A stretch of 64,000 nt of DNA from Mesorhizobium sp. WSM2240 (GTDB lineage Bacteria > Pseudomonadota > Alphaproteobacteria > Rhizobiales > Rhizobiaceae). Positions 43,572 to 53,011 of the stretch are shown piece by piece. The stretch lies in NCBI RefSeq assembly GCF_040438645.1, contig NZ_CP159253.1, positions 3,596,001 to 3,660,000 on the forward strand, written 5' to 3'. The notes under the pieces are model-generated. The model had not been told where the DNA came from. It did not search any database and worked only from the letters and a program-made list of their open reading frames with translations. Both the position numbers and the translations under genes were made by a program. Position 1 is the first letter of the stretch. Each line of letters opens with the position of its first letter.

Positions 43572-44816
43572 ATGCCTTCTCATCAACTCGCCATCGACAC
43601 ACACCGCCTGCGCCGGCTGCTGGACGGCATCAACGGCTTCGGCTTCAATCCAGATACGGGTGGACACAACCGGATCGGCTATTGCGAAGCCGACATGGCG
43701 GTGCGGGAATGGTTCCTGGCCCAGATGCGGTCAGCCGGGCTGGTCGCACGCCGCGACGGCGTGGCCAACCTGTTCGGCCGCTTCGGCCCTGTGGACGGAC
43801 CCTGCATCATGGCTGGGTCGCATCTCGACACGGTGCCGGAAGGCGGCGCATTCGACGGGGCGCTGGGGGTCGCCGTCGCGCTGGAATGCGTTCTGGCGAT
43901 GCGCGACGCCGGCCTTTCTCCAACGCTCGGAATAGAGGTTGTCGCTACCGCGGAGGAGGAAGGACGCTTCGGCGGCATGCTGGGCTCTCAGGCTATCAGC
44001 GGGGCAGTCAGCGCCGAATGGCTCTCGCAGGCCGCTGATGCGGACGGAGTCAGGCTCACCGATGCCATGGCGGCGCAGGGCCTCGACGCCATGGATGCTC
44101 TCCAAGCCGTGCGCACCGATATCAGCGCCTTTCTGGAACTCCATGTAGAGCAGGGCCCGGTTCTGGAGAGCCGCTCAGTTCCCATCGGCGTCGCGCATTC
44201 GGTTTCCGGCGTCTGCAACCTCCGCGTCCGTTTCGAAGGCGAAGCCAACCACTCGGGCACGACTCCGATGAATCTTCGCGCAGATGCCTTTGCCGGCCTG
44301 GCGAGGGTGGGTTCGGCCATACCGGACATCATAGCCGCTCGTGGAGGTGAGAACTCACGCATCACGATCGGCAAGGCGGACCTGCGGCCAAACTTCATCC
44401 ATACTATTCCAGGCGAGGCCGAATTCGTCGTCAACATCCGGGATATTGACGACGCCGCCATCGATGCCCTCGTGATCGCCGTCAGGCACGAAGTCGAGGC
44501 AGCCGCCCGCGCAAATGGCCTGCAGGTCGAAATTCAGGAACAGAGCCGGATGGTGCCCGTCCAGCTGGACCTGGGGCTTGCCGCGATGCTGCATGAGGAG
44601 GCGCACAAGCTCGGCCTGGAGGCATTGGCGATGCCGTCGGGAGCCGGACATGACGCGCAGACGATGCAGGCCCTCTGCCCCTCGGCCCTGATTTTCGTCC
44701 CTAGCCGCGGCGGGATAAGTCATTCGCCGCGCGAATGGACGGATTGGAGCGATATCGAGAAGGGCGCGAACCTGATGCTGTCGGCGCTGGTCAAGCTAAG
44801 CGGCGCTGCCGGTTGA
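43572..44816 (+). CDS. Zn-dependent hydrolase: allantoate amidohydrolase / N-carbamoyl-L-amino acid hydrolase family
   Basis: This 414-residue M20-type metalloenzyme cleaves ureido or carbamoyl amides. All family motifs are seen: AGSHLDTVPEGGAFDGALGV (His84, Asp95), ATAEEEGRFGGMLGS (Glu pair near 129), FLELHVEQGPVLES, GEANHSGTTPM, SGAGHDAQ and FVPSRGGISHSPREW. The start ATG at 43572 is placed by homology length (about 410 residues). A longer open frame from the left belongs to the opposite strand's gene. It diverges from the second peptide-type importer. Allantoate, N-carbamoyl amino acid and beta-ureidopropionate enzymes cannot be separated by eye. Confidence 0.9.
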   Translation: MPSHQLAIDTHRLRRLLDGINGFGFNPDTGGHNRIGYCEADMAVREWFLAQMRSAGLVARRDGVANLFGRFGPVDGPCIMAGSHLDTVPEGGAFDGALGVAVALECVLAMRDAGLSPTLGIEVVATAEEEGRFGGMLGSQAISGAVSAEWLSQAADADGVRLTDAMAAQGLDAMDALQAVRTDISAFLELHVEQGPVLESRSVPIGVAHSVSGVCNLRVRFEGEANHSGTTPMNLRADAFAGLARVGSAIPDIIAARGGENSRITIGKADLRPNFIHTIPGEAEFVVNIRDIDDAAIDALVIAVRHEVEAAARANGLQVEIQEQSRMVPVQLDLGLAAMLHEEAHKLGLEALAMPSGAGHDAQTMQALCPSALIFVPSRGGISHSPREWTDWSDIEKGANLMLSALVKLSGAAG

Positions 44817-44871
44817 GCGCAGGCGCCGAAGTCGGTTCAGAAAGACGTGGGAGCCGAGTTCGGAGGCCCGT

Positions 44872-45348
44872 TCAGTCATTGCAGCTCATGAGTTGAGCCA
44901 GCTCGGCTATGCTCTCGACAAGCTCGAGCCGCCGTTTGGCGGGTAGACCGGCAAAACGGCGAGCGAAATCGTCGCCGAACACGCGCGGCGCGTGAGAGAC
45001 AAGCGCCAGGCCTTTCGGTGTCAGCCGCGTATAAACGATCCGCCGGTCGGCTTCCGACCTGTAGCGTTCCACGATCTCCCGCTGCTCCAGATTTTCCAGC
45101 ACCGTAACGACCGTTGCCGCGCTTAAATCGGCGTGTTCAGCCAAGGCCTTGGTCGTGACCTTGCCGAGTTCTGCGACCGCCATCAGGATCACCAATTGCG
45201 GCCCCGTCAGCCCGGTGGATTTCGCCAGCGCCCTCGACTGCAGATCGTTGGCACGCACGATGCGGCGGATCGATTTCAGGAGGGTGCGCGTTTCCTCGGG
45301 CGACATTGCCGTTGCCGGGTTGGGCGAAAGAATTTCAGGTTTCATCAT
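44872..45348 (-). CDS. MarR family transcriptional regulator of the NAGGN locus
   Basis: This 158-residue winged-helix regulator has the recognition region TTKALAEHADLSAATVVTVLENLEQREIVERYRSEADRRIVYTRLTPKGLALV (about 64-117), including the D-R-R wing typical of MarR. I place the start at the ATG at 45348. A TTG five codons earlier is possible but lies inside an inverted repeat. It diverges from asnO by under 90 bp and is a common partner of the N-acetylglutaminylglutamine amide genes. A role in osmotic control is inferred. Confidence 0.88.
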   Translation of the reverse strand: MMKPEILSPNPATAMSPEETRTLLKSIRRIVRANDLQSRALAKSTGLTGPQLVILMAVAELGKVTTKALAEHADLSAATVVTVLENLEQREIVERYRSEADRRIVYTRLTPKGLALVSHAPRVFGDDFARRFAGLPAKRRLELVESIAELAQLMSCND

Positions 45349-45357
45349 AAGACAGGG

Positions 45358-45374
45358 GTTCAAACAATTCGAAC
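45358..45374. promoter_or_regulatory. Imperfect palindrome between marR and asnO, MarR operator candidate
   Basis: GTTCAAACAATTCGAAC has 7-base arms with one mismatch and a 3-base centre. It lies in the divergent promoter just upstream of marR. Its size fits a MarR dimer site. Confidence 0.45.
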
Positions 45375-45435
45375 TCTAACTATATGAGTATTCCAGCAGC
45401 GTTCAGCAATAGACAACGGAGAGTATGTATCCGCG

Positions 45436-47211
45436 ATGTGCGGCATTTGTGGTGAAGTGAGATTTGACGGCGCTGCGCCGTCCGTTCCGGCAATCCTGAA
45501 GATGATGGAGTCGCTTGCGCCGAGAGGCCCGGACGGCTCCGGCATCGTCTCGCATGGCAATGCGGGATTCGGGCATCAGCGCCTGCGCATAATCGATCTG
45601 TCGGAAAAGGCGCAACAGCCCATGATCGACTCGGCGCTCGGCCTGACGATCGCCTTCAACGGCTGCATCTACAACTATCCGGAGTTGCGGCGCGAGCTGG
45701 AGGCGAAAGGCTACGACTTCTTCTCGCATGGCGATACCGAGGTCATCCTGAAAGCCTGGCACGCTTGGGGTGAGACGTGCATCGACCGCTTGCACGGTAT
45801 GTTCGCCTTCGTCATCCAGGAGCGCGACAGCGGGCGGATCGTGATGGTGCGTGACCGCTTCGGCATCAAACCGCTCTACGTTGCGCAGTCAGGCAAGACG
45901 CTGCGTTTTGCCTCCACGCTTCCCGCATTGCTGAAGGCGGGCGGCATCGATACCTCGATCGACCGCGTGGCGCTCCACCACTACATGAGCTTTCACGCCG
46001 TGGTGCCGCCGCCGCGCACGATGATCAATGGTGTGCGCAAGCTGCCGCCGGCAACCATTCGCATCATCGAGAAGGACGGCCGCACCACTGATCGGCGCTA
46101 TTGGGATCCGCCCTATACGCGCGATGCGGCAGACAGCCGCGCCTCCGCCGAAGAATGGCGCGACCGCGTGCTGCAGGCGCTGCGCCTTGCCGTCAAGCGG
46201 CGCATGGTGGCTGATGTTCCCGTTGGCGTTTTACTGTCGGGAGGGGTCGATTCCAGCCTCATCGTGGGTCTTCTTGCCGAGATGGGGCAGACCGGGCTGA
46301 TGAGTTTTTCGGTCGGCTTCGAGGAGGCCTACGGCGAGAAAGGCGACGAATTCGTCTATTCCGACCTCATCGCTCGCGAGTTCGGCACCGATCACCACAA
46401 GATCTTCGTGCCTTCGGAGCGCCTGATGGATGCGCTTCCCGGAACGATCGCCGCAATGTCGGAGCCGATGGTCTCGTACGACAATGTCGGCTTCTACCTC
46501 CTTTCCCAAGAGGTCTCCAGGCATATCAAGGTTGTCCAGTCGGGACAGGGCGCCGACGAGGTGTTCGGCGGCTATCACTGGTATCCGCCGCTTGCCCATA
46601 CCAACGACGTGGTCGACGACTACGCCAGGGTCTTCTTCGACCGTCCCCACGAAACCTTGAAGCGCCAGCTCGGGCCGGACTGGACCGACGGCGAGGATCA
46701 TAGCCGCAAGCTTGTCGAAGAGGAGCTGATGCGTCCGGGCGCTGACACGCCGGTTGACCGTGCTCTTCGGCTCGATGCCAATGTCATGCTCGTCGACGAT
46801 CCGGTGAAGCGGGTGGACAATATGACGATGGCCTGGGGACTGGAGGCGCGCGTGCCGTTTCTCGACCATGAACTGGTCGAGCTCGCAGCCCGGATTCCGT
46901 TCGAGGAAAAGCTCCGGGACAATGGCAAGGGTGTGCTCAAGGACGTTGCCCGGCAGGTCGTTCCGCATGAAGTTATCGACCGCAAGAAGGGGTATTTCCC
47001 GGTTCCCCAGCTCAAATATATCGACGGTCCGTATCTTGAGATGCTGCGCGACGCGATGGCATCAGACCGGGCGCGCGAACGCGGCCTGTTCCGCCAAGAC
47101 TATCTCGAGCAGCTGTTTGCAGCACCGGCGGAGCACATCACCCCGCTTCGCGGATCAGAGCTTTGGCAGGCGGGACTGCTGGAGATGTGGCTTCAGACCA
47201 ATCAGATCTGA
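45436..47211 (+). CDS. asnO: N-acetylglutaminylglutamine amidotransferase (asparagine synthase-like)
   Basis: This 591-residue class-II glutamine amidotransferase converts the dipeptide N-acetylglutaminylglutamine to its amide, the osmolyte NAGGN. The protein begins MCGICGE, so Cys2 becomes the N-terminal nucleophile. The glutaminase domain spans about 1-200 (GNAGFGHQRLRIIDLS, FNGCIYNYPELR). The synthetase domain has the pyrophosphate loop LLSGGVDSSLIVG near 268 and SGQGADEVFGGYHWY. Ribosome site GGAGAG is at slightly long spacing. It is followed within 20 bp by ngg and then by the M42 peptidase, the three-gene set that defines this pathway. Confidence 0.95.
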   Translation: MCGICGEVRFDGAAPSVPAILKMMESLAPRGPDGSGIVSHGNAGFGHQRLRIIDLSEKAQQPMIDSALGLTIAFNGCIYNYPELRRELEAKGYDFFSHGDTEVILKAWHAWGETCIDRLHGMFAFVIQERDSGRIVMVRDRFGIKPLYVAQSGKTLRFASTLPALLKAGGIDTSIDRVALHHYMSFHAVVPPPRTMINGVRKLPPATIRIIEKDGRTTDRRYWDPPYTRDAADSRASAEEWRDRVLQALRLAVKRRMVADVPVGVLLSGGVDSSLIVGLLAEMGQTGLMSFSVGFEEAYGEKGDEFVYSDLIAREFGTDHHKIFVPSERLMDALPGTIAAMSEPMVSYDNVGFYLLSQEVSRHIKVVQSGQGADEVFGGYHWYPPLAHTNDVVDDYARVFFDRPHETLKRQLGPDWTDGEDHSRKLVEEELMRPGADTPVDRALRLDANVMLVDDPVKRVDNMTMAWGLEARVPFLDHELVELAARIPFEEKLRDNGKGVLKDVARQVVPHEVIDRKKGYFPVPQLKYIDGPYLEMLRDAMASDRARERGLFRQDYLEQLFAAPAEHITPLRGSELWQAGLLEMWLQTNQI

Positions 47212-47231
47212 CGCAGCGACGGGGGTTTGCC

Positions 47232-49031
47232 ATGGCTAAGAAAAACAGCGGCGCGCGAAGCGAAAAGGTTCTGGACCATCGCCTGAGAAGGCTGCGTGTG
47301 CATTCCATGAATGCGCCGATCGATGAGGGCCGCGACACTGGCAAGCCGCCGCGCAAGCAGGTCGTGCTGGATTGTGGATGGGGTAGCCTGATTTTTGCCC
47401 AGACGTTCAAGACGAACGAGGAGATCGTTGCGGCGCTGCGCCAGGAACGACCCGACAGACGCGACATCGCATTCTACGTACGCGACCCGCATGTGCTGCT
47501 GAGTCTTGCGCCGCAGGAGGCGTTCCTCGACCCCTCGCATACATACCGGCTCGACCTCTCGACCTACCGGGCGGGCCGTCGTTCGCCCAAGGGCTTCTTC
47601 ATCCGGCGGCTTGCCTCGGAAGCGGACGCGAGAGCGGTAAACGCCATCTATGCATCTCGCGGGATGGTGACGGTGTCGCCGGACTTCTTCTGGGCGAACC
47701 GGGACAGTCGGTCGCTTGCCTATTTCGTCGCCGAGGAGGACGCCACGGGCGAAATCGTCGGCACCGTGACCGGCGTCGACCATCGCAGGCTGTTCAACGA
47801 CCCGGAACAGGGCTCCTCGCTCTGGTGCCTCGCCGTCGATCCCCAGTCGCGTTATCCCGGCATCGGCGAGATGCTGGTGCGTCGCCTTGCGGAGTACATG
47901 CAGGCACGCGGCGCCGCCCATCTCGACCTTTCCGTACTGCACGACAACGAACAGGCGATAGGCCTTTACGAGAAGCTCGGTTTCCGGCGCATTCCGGTCT
48001 TCGCGGTGAAACGCAAGAATCCCATCAACGAAAAGCTGTTCGCGTCCCCGCTGGAGGAATACGATGCGCTGAACCCCTATGCGCGCATCATTGTCGACGA
48101 GGCGCGGCGGCGGGGTGTGCATGCACAGATCACTGATGCAGCCGGAGGGTTTTTCCGCCTGTCGTATGGTGGCCGCTCGATTCACTGCCGCGAGAGCCTC
48201 TCGGAACTGACCTCGGGCGTCGCTGTGTCGATCTGCGACGACAAGGCGGTAACCCGGCGCCTGGTTTCAGCCGCCGGCCTGAACGTACCCGAGCAGATCA
48301 CGGCGGACGACGGCGAGGCCGTGGAGGGATTTCTTCAGAAGCACGGAAGCGTGGTCGTCAAGCCTGCGCGCGGCGAGCAAGGGCGCGGGGTCTCGGTCGG
48401 CCTGACCAACATGCCGGACGTGAGACGGGCCGTCGCCGAGGCTCGGGAAATAAGCAACCGTGTGCTGGTCGAGGCCTGTTTCGATGGTCAGGACCTGCGG
48501 CTGGTCGTCATCGATCATCAGGTCGTCGCCGCAGCGATACGACGGCCGCCTCGTGTGGTCGGGGACGGCCAGAAGGACCTGAGGGAACTCATCGAGCAGC
48601 AGTCTCGCCGGCGCGCCGCCGCGACCGGCGGCGAGAGCAACATCCCGATCGACGAGGAGGCGCTGCGCTGCCTCGCCAGCGCCGGCAAAACGCTCAAGAC
48701 CGTGCCCGACGCCGGCGAAGAGGTACTGGTGCGCAAGACTGCGAACCTTCATACCGGCGGCTCGATCCACGACGTCACCGACGTCGTGCATCCGAAACTG
48801 GTTGAGGCGGCGTGCCTCGCCTCCCAAGCGATCGACATTCCGGTCACCGGCATCGATTTCATGGTCAGGTCGCCAGACGGGCCCGACTATGTCTTCATCG
48901 AGGCCAACGAGCGGCCGGGGCTCGCCAACCATGAACCTCAGCCGACGGCCGAACGCTTCATTGACCTGCTGTTCCCTCTGTCGCGTGCACGGCGTACACA
49001 GGACGCTTCCGCCAGGATGGAACCCGCATGA
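47232..49031 (+). CDS. ngg: N-acetylglutaminylglutamine synthetase (GNAT + ATP-grasp fusion)
   Basis: This 599-residue two-domain enzyme has an acetyltransferase domain at about 105-280 (FFIRRLASEADARAVNAIY, CLAVDPQSRYPGIGEMLVRRLAEYM, LHDNEQAIGLYEKLGFRRIPV). The C-terminal half is an ATP-grasp ligase similar to cyanophycin/glutathione synthetases (VVVKPARGEQGRGVSVG, VLVEACFDGQDLRLVVID, GIDFMVRSPDGPDYVFIEANERPGLANHEPQPTAE). It makes N-acetyl-glutaminylglutamine from two glutamines. The start at 47232 is preceded by GGGGG. Its stop overlaps the peptidase start by four bases. Confidence 0.95.
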   Translation: MAKKNSGARSEKVLDHRLRRLRVHSMNAPIDEGRDTGKPPRKQVVLDCGWGSLIFAQTFKTNEEIVAALRQERPDRRDIAFYVRDPHVLLSLAPQEAFLDPSHTYRLDLSTYRAGRRSPKGFFIRRLASEADARAVNAIYASRGMVTVSPDFFWANRDSRSLAYFVAEEDATGEIVGTVTGVDHRRLFNDPEQGSSLWCLAVDPQSRYPGIGEMLVRRLAEYMQARGAAHLDLSVLHDNEQAIGLYEKLGFRRIPVFAVKRKNPINEKLFASPLEEYDALNPYARIIVDEARRRGVHAQITDAAGGFFRLSYGGRSIHCRESLSELTSGVAVSICDDKAVTRRLVSAAGLNVPEQITADDGEAVEGFLQKHGSVVVKPARGEQGRGVSVGLTNMPDVRRAVAEAREISNRVLVEACFDGQDLRLVVIDHQVVAAAIRRPPRVVGDGQKDLRELIEQQSRRRAAATGGESNIPIDEEALRCLASAGKTLKTVPDAGEEVLVRKTANLHTGGSIHDVTDVVHPKLVEAACLASQAIDIPVTGIDFMVRSPDGPDYVFIEANERPGLANHEPQPTAERFIDLLFPLSRARRTQDASARMEPA

Positions 49032-50158
49032 ACCAACCGAGTATCGATGTCGATTATCTGGTCGCCCAACTAAAGGCGCTGCTGTCGATCGATAGCCCCA
49101 CGGGTTATACCGACAACGCGGTTCGCTATTGCAGCCGCGAACTGGAGCGGCTGGGGCTGAAGCCGGAACTGACCCGCCGGGGGGCGATACGCGCCGTAAG
49201 CCAGGGCGGGAGAAGAGAAGGCGCCCGCGCAATCGTATCCCATATCGACACCTTGGGTGCGCAGGTGACTGCTATCAAGCCCAATGGCCGCCTTGCGCTT
49301 GCGCCCATCGGCCACTGGTCCGCCCGTTTCGCTGAAGGGGCGCGGGTCACCATTTACGGGTACGAGAATATCCTTCGCGGCACGATCCTGCCGCTCAAGG
49401 CGTCAGGCCACACCCACAACGAAGAAGTGGATACTCAGCCCACAGGATGGGATTTCGTCGAACTGCGGATCGACGCCCGCACGATGAGCGCTGAAGAGAC
49501 AACGGCGCTCGGCATCGAGGTCGGCGATATCGTCGCGGTCGATCCGCAGCCCGAATTCCTCGACAGCGGCTTCATCAATTCCCGCCATCTCGACGACAAG
49601 GCGGGAGTGGCGATCATGCTCGCGGCCATAGAGGCGCTGGAGCGCTCCCATGCCGTCGCCCCAGTCGATGTCCACTGGCTCTTCACCATTGCCGAGGAGG
49701 TGGGCGTCGGCGCTTCCTCGGTCATCATGCCGGACATAGCTTCGCTCGTGGCGGTAGACAACGGCACCAGCGCGCCTGGCCAGAACTCCTCCGAGTTCGG
49801 AGTGACGATCTGCATGGCCGACCAGTCGGGTCCATTCGATTATCACCTGACGCGGAAATTGGTGGAACTCTGCCGGGATAACGGGATCGACTGCCGGAAG
49901 GACGTGTTTCGCCACTACCGCTCCGACTCGGCCTCCGCCCTGGAGGCGGGACACGACATCCGCACTGCCTTGGTCACCTTCGGCATCGACGCTTCGCATG
50001 GTTACGAGCGCATCCATCTCGACGCGCTCCGCTCCGTGAGCGAGTTGCTGACGCGGTATGTGACTAGCCGTGTCGAGATCGCCAGCGACGCCGAGGAATT
50101 TTCCGACGTTCGGTCTTTCACCCGGCAACCTGCGCCAAACACGCAACCCAAGCCGTAG
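49028..50158 (+). CDS. M42-family peptidase of the NAGGN osmoprotectant system
   Basis: This 376-residue metallopeptidase is of the M42 aminopeptidase/deblocking family. The metal-site motifs are SHIDTLGAQV (about 73-82), HLDDKAGVAIM (about 188-198), TIAEEVGVGAS with the catalytic Glu pair, VDNGT and a C-terminal FGIDASHGYERIH. It is the third member of the asnO-ngg trio and overlaps ngg by four bases. Its precise role, whether in recycling or trimming the osmolyte, is not settled in the literature I know. It ends 62 bp from the convergent formate dehydrogenase gene. Confidence 0.93.
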   Translation: MNQPSIDVDYLVAQLKALLSIDSPTGYTDNAVRYCSRELERLGLKPELTRRGAIRAVSQGGRREGARAIVSHIDTLGAQVTAIKPNGRLALAPIGHWSARFAEGARVTIYGYENILRGTILPLKASGHTHNEEVDTQPTGWDFVELRIDARTMSAEETTALGIEVGDIVAVDPQPEFLDSGFINSRHLDDKAGVAIMLAAIEALERSHAVAPVDVHWLFTIAEEVGVGASSVIMPDIASLVAVDNGTSAPGQNSSEFGVTICMADQSGPFDYHLTRKLVELCRDNGIDCRKDVFRHYRSDSASALEAGHDIRTALVTFGIDASHGYERIHLDALRSVSELLTRYVTSRVEIASDAEEFSDVRSFTRQPAPNTQPKP

Positions 50159-50220
50159 CTCTGCGCAGATCGACTAGCATGGGACGATCAGACTGCGTCT
50201 AACGCAGCCACAGGCGTCTA

Positions 50221-53010
50221 CTATTCCGCGGCTTCTTGCGTTGCCGCGGGGGCGATTCTTGCGGCGCAGTATTTGAATTCCGGGATTTTGCCGTAGGGAT
50301 CGAGCATCGGGTTGGTGAGCTTGTTGGCCGGGCTTTCGTTGAAGCAGAACGGCATGAACACCATGCCGTCGGCGACTTCGCGGTCGGCGCGGAGGATGGC
50401 TTCGACCGTCCCGCGCCGCGTCTCCACCGCAATCATGTCGCCCTGGCGCAGGCCGCGCCGCCGGATCTCGTACGGGTTCATCGCTGCGATGCCGTGCGGC
50501 TCGATGGCGTCCAGCACGCCCGCCCGGCGGGTCATGGCGCCGGTGTGCCAATGCTCGAGCAGGCGGCCGGTGGTGAGCACCAGCGGGAACTCGTCATCGG
50601 GCACCTCGTCGGGCGGCAGCAGATCGGCCGGAACGATGCGGCCGCGGCCGTCCGCGGTCGGGAAGCCGGTCGTGAAGATGATCTCGTTGCCGGGCTTGTC
50701 GGGGCCGTCGGCCGGATAGATGACGGAGCCCTCGCGCTCGATGCGGTCCCAGGAGATGTGCCGGAGCGACGGCATGACCTTGGCCATTTCCGCATAGACC
50801 TCGGAGACTTGGCGATAATCCCAGTCGAGGCCGAGACGCCTGGCGAGTTCGACGATCAGTTCCCAGTCCTGGCGCGCCTCGCCCGGCATGTCGAGTGCCG
50901 GGCGGCCGATCTGCACCTGCCGGTTGGTGTTGGTGAAGGTGCCGAGCTTTTCGGCATGGGCCGACGCCGGCAGCACGACATCGGCATACCAGGCCGTCTC
51001 GGTCAGAAAAATGTCCTGCACGACCAGGTGGTCGAGCATCGCCAGCGCCTGCCGGGCGTGGGTCTGGTCGGGATCGGACATGGCCGGGTTCTCGCCCATG
51101 ATGTACATGCCCTTGATCTCGCCATTGTGGATGGCGTCGATGATCTCGACGACGGTCAGGCCGCGCTTGGGATCGAGCGTCTGGCCCCAGAAGTTTTCGT
51201 ACTGGCCGCGGATATCGATGTTCTCCACCGACTTGTAGTCGGGAAAATACATCGGGATGAGGCCGGCGTCGGACGCGCCCTGCACATTGTTCTGGCCGCG
51301 CAGCGGATGCAGGCCTGTGCCGGGCCGGCCGACATGGCCGGTGATCAGCGCCAGCGCGATCAGGCAGCGCGAATTGTCCGTGCCGTGGGTGTGCTGGGAA
51401 ATGCCCATGCCCCAGAAGATGATCGAGCGCTCGGCCTTGGCGTAGGTGCGGGCGACATCGCGCAGCACCGAAGCCTCGATGCCGCAGATTTCGGCCATGG
51501 CTTCGGGCGAAAAGTCCTTCACCTTGGCCTTCAGCGCTTCGAAGCCGGAGACATTGGCCTGGATGTACTGCTCGTCGTAGAGCTTCTCCTCGATGATGAC
51601 ATGGATCAGCGCGTTCAGCAGGGCGACGTCGGTGCCCGGCTTGAAGCGCAGCGAATGCGAAGCGTGGCGCATCAGGTCCTGGCCGCGCGGGTCGATGATG
51701 ATCAGCTTGGCGCCGCGCTTGGCGGCCTGCTTGAAATAGGTCGCCGCGACCGGATGATTGGTGGTCGGACGCGCGCCGATGACGATGATGCATTCGGCCT
51801 TCAGCGCATCGTTGAACGGCGCCGAGACCGCGCCCGAGCCGACGCCCTCCATCAGCGCAGCCACCGAGGAGGCGTGGCAGAGGCGCGTGCAATGGTCGAC
51901 ATTGTTGGTGCCAAAGCCCTGGCGCACCAGCTTCTGGAACAGATAGGCCTCTTCGTTGGAGCCCTTGGCCGAACCGAAGCCGGCCAGAGCCTGGCCGCCG
52001 CGCGTGTCGAGGATGCGCTTCAGCCCGCCGGCGGCGCGCTCCAGCGCCTCTTCCCAGGTCGCTTCGCGGAACACCGTCAGCGGATCGACGCCGCGCAGCT
52101 CCAGATCGCCCGCTTTCGGCGCGTCGTCGCGCCGGATCAGCGGCTTGGTCAGCCGCTCCGGCGACATGGCGTAGTCGAAGCCGAAACGGCCCTTGACGCA
52201 CAGCCGGTTCTCGTTGGCATAGCCGTTGCGGCCGTCGACCTGGACGATTTTGTTGTCCTTGACGGCGACGCTGGTCTGGCAGCCGACGCCGCAGAACGGG
52301 CAGAGCGTGTCGACGACCTTGTCGAACTCCTGGATGACCCGGGTCTTGCCGGCCTTGTCCATCAGCGATTTTTCGTAGAGCGCGCCGGTCGGGCAGGCCT
52401 GCACGCACTCGCCGCAGGTCACGCAGGTCGACAGGCCCATCGGATCGTGCATGTCGAAGACCGGAACCGAGTGATTGCCGCGCTCGGCCATGCCGATCAC
52501 GTCGTTGACCTGGACCTCGCGGCAGGCGCGCACACAGGCGCCGCAGGTGATGCAGGCATCGAGATTGACGGCGATGGCCGGGTTGGAGATGTCGAACTCC
52601 GGCGGCACGTCGTCCTCTGAAAATTTCGAACCATAACGGTCGCCGGAAATCCCCATCGAACCGGCCCACTGCCAGAACATCGACTGCTGGTCGGGACCGT
52701 CGGCGGCCGGCCGCATGTTGCTGGCGAGAAGCTCGAACACCATTTCGCGTGATTTTGCCGCCCGTTCGGTGTCGGTCTTGACCACCATGCCGGCGGACGG
52801 CTTGCGGATGCAGGAGGCGGCGAGCACGCGTTCGCCCTCGATGTCGACCATGCAGGCGCGGCAATTGCCGTCGGGCCGGTAGCCGGGCATGTCGACATGG
52901 CACAGATGCGGGATCCGGGTGCCTTCGCGCTTGGCAACGTCCCAGATGGTCTCGTCGTCGGCGGCTGTGACCGATTTACCGTCGAGGGTGAATACGATGC
53001 TGTTTGCCAT
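50221..53010 (-). CDS. fdh1A: NAD-dependent formate dehydrogenase catalytic (alpha) subunit, Fdh1A/FdsA type
   Basis: This 929-residue cytosolic enzyme oxidises formate to CO2 at a bis-pterin tungsten or molybdenum centre. In order: a NuoG-like [2Fe-2S] domain (Cys37, Cys50, Cys53, Cys67), two ferredoxin-type [4Fe-4S] sites (CITCGACVRAC near 153-163, CVTCGECVQACP near 196-206), the pterin-domain [4Fe-4S] (CPFCGVGC near 237-244, Cys271), and the metal ligand Cys378 followed by His379 (TRLCHAS). A cysteine, not selenocysteine, is encoded. The start at 53010 follows the fdh1B stop directly; an ATG four codons earlier is also possible. The two-subunit layout with a fused NuoE-NuoF partner matches the tungsten-containing FDH1 of Methylobacterium. 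Confidence 0.94.
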   Translation of the reverse strand: MANSIVFTLDGKSVTAADDETIWDVAKREGTRIPHLCHVDMPGYRPDGNCRACMVDIEGERVLAASCIRKPSAGMVVKTDTERAAKSREMVFELLASNMRPAADGPDQQSMFWQWAGSMGISGDRYGSKFSEDDVPPEFDISNPAIAVNLDACITCGACVRACREVQVNDVIGMAERGNHSVPVFDMHDPMGLSTCVTCGECVQACPTGALYEKSLMDKAGKTRVIQEFDKVVDTLCPFCGVGCQTSVAVKDNKIVQVDGRNGYANENRLCVKGRFGFDYAMSPERLTKPLIRRDDAPKAGDLELRGVDPLTVFREATWEEALERAAGGLKRILDTRGGQALAGFGSAKGSNEEAYLFQKLVRQGFGTNNVDHCTRLCHASSVAALMEGVGSGAVSAPFNDALKAECIIVIGARPTTNHPVAATYFKQAAKRGAKLIIIDPRGQDLMRHASHSLRFKPGTDVALLNALIHVIIEEKLYDEQYIQANVSGFEALKAKVKDFSPEAMAEICGIEASVLRDVARTYAKAERSIIFWGMGISQHTHGTDNSRCLIALALITGHVGRPGTGLHPLRGQNNVQGASDAGLIPMYFPDYKSVENIDIRGQYENFWGQTLDPKRGLTVVEIIDAIHNGEIKGMYIMGENPAMSDPDQTHARQALAMLDHLVVQDIFLTETAWYADVVLPASAHAEKLGTFTNTNRQVQIGRPALDMPGEARQDWELIVELARRLGLDWDYRQVSEVYAEMAKVMPSLRHISWDRIEREGSVIYPADGPDKPGNEIIFTTGFPTADGRGRIVPADLLPPDEVPDDEFPLVLTTGRLLEHWHTGAMTRRAGVLDAIEPHGIAAMNPYEIRRRGLRQGDMIAVETRRGTVEAILRADREVADGMVFMPFCFNESPANKLTNPMLDPYGKIPEFKYCAARIAPAATQEAAE

Positions 53011-53011
53011 T

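Noticed and set aside
50236..52620. Very long open frame antisense to fdh1A (about 790 codons)
   Set aside because: It is a G+C-driven shadow: its codons are the mirror of the strongly conserved formate dehydrogenase gene and it shows no domain of its own.
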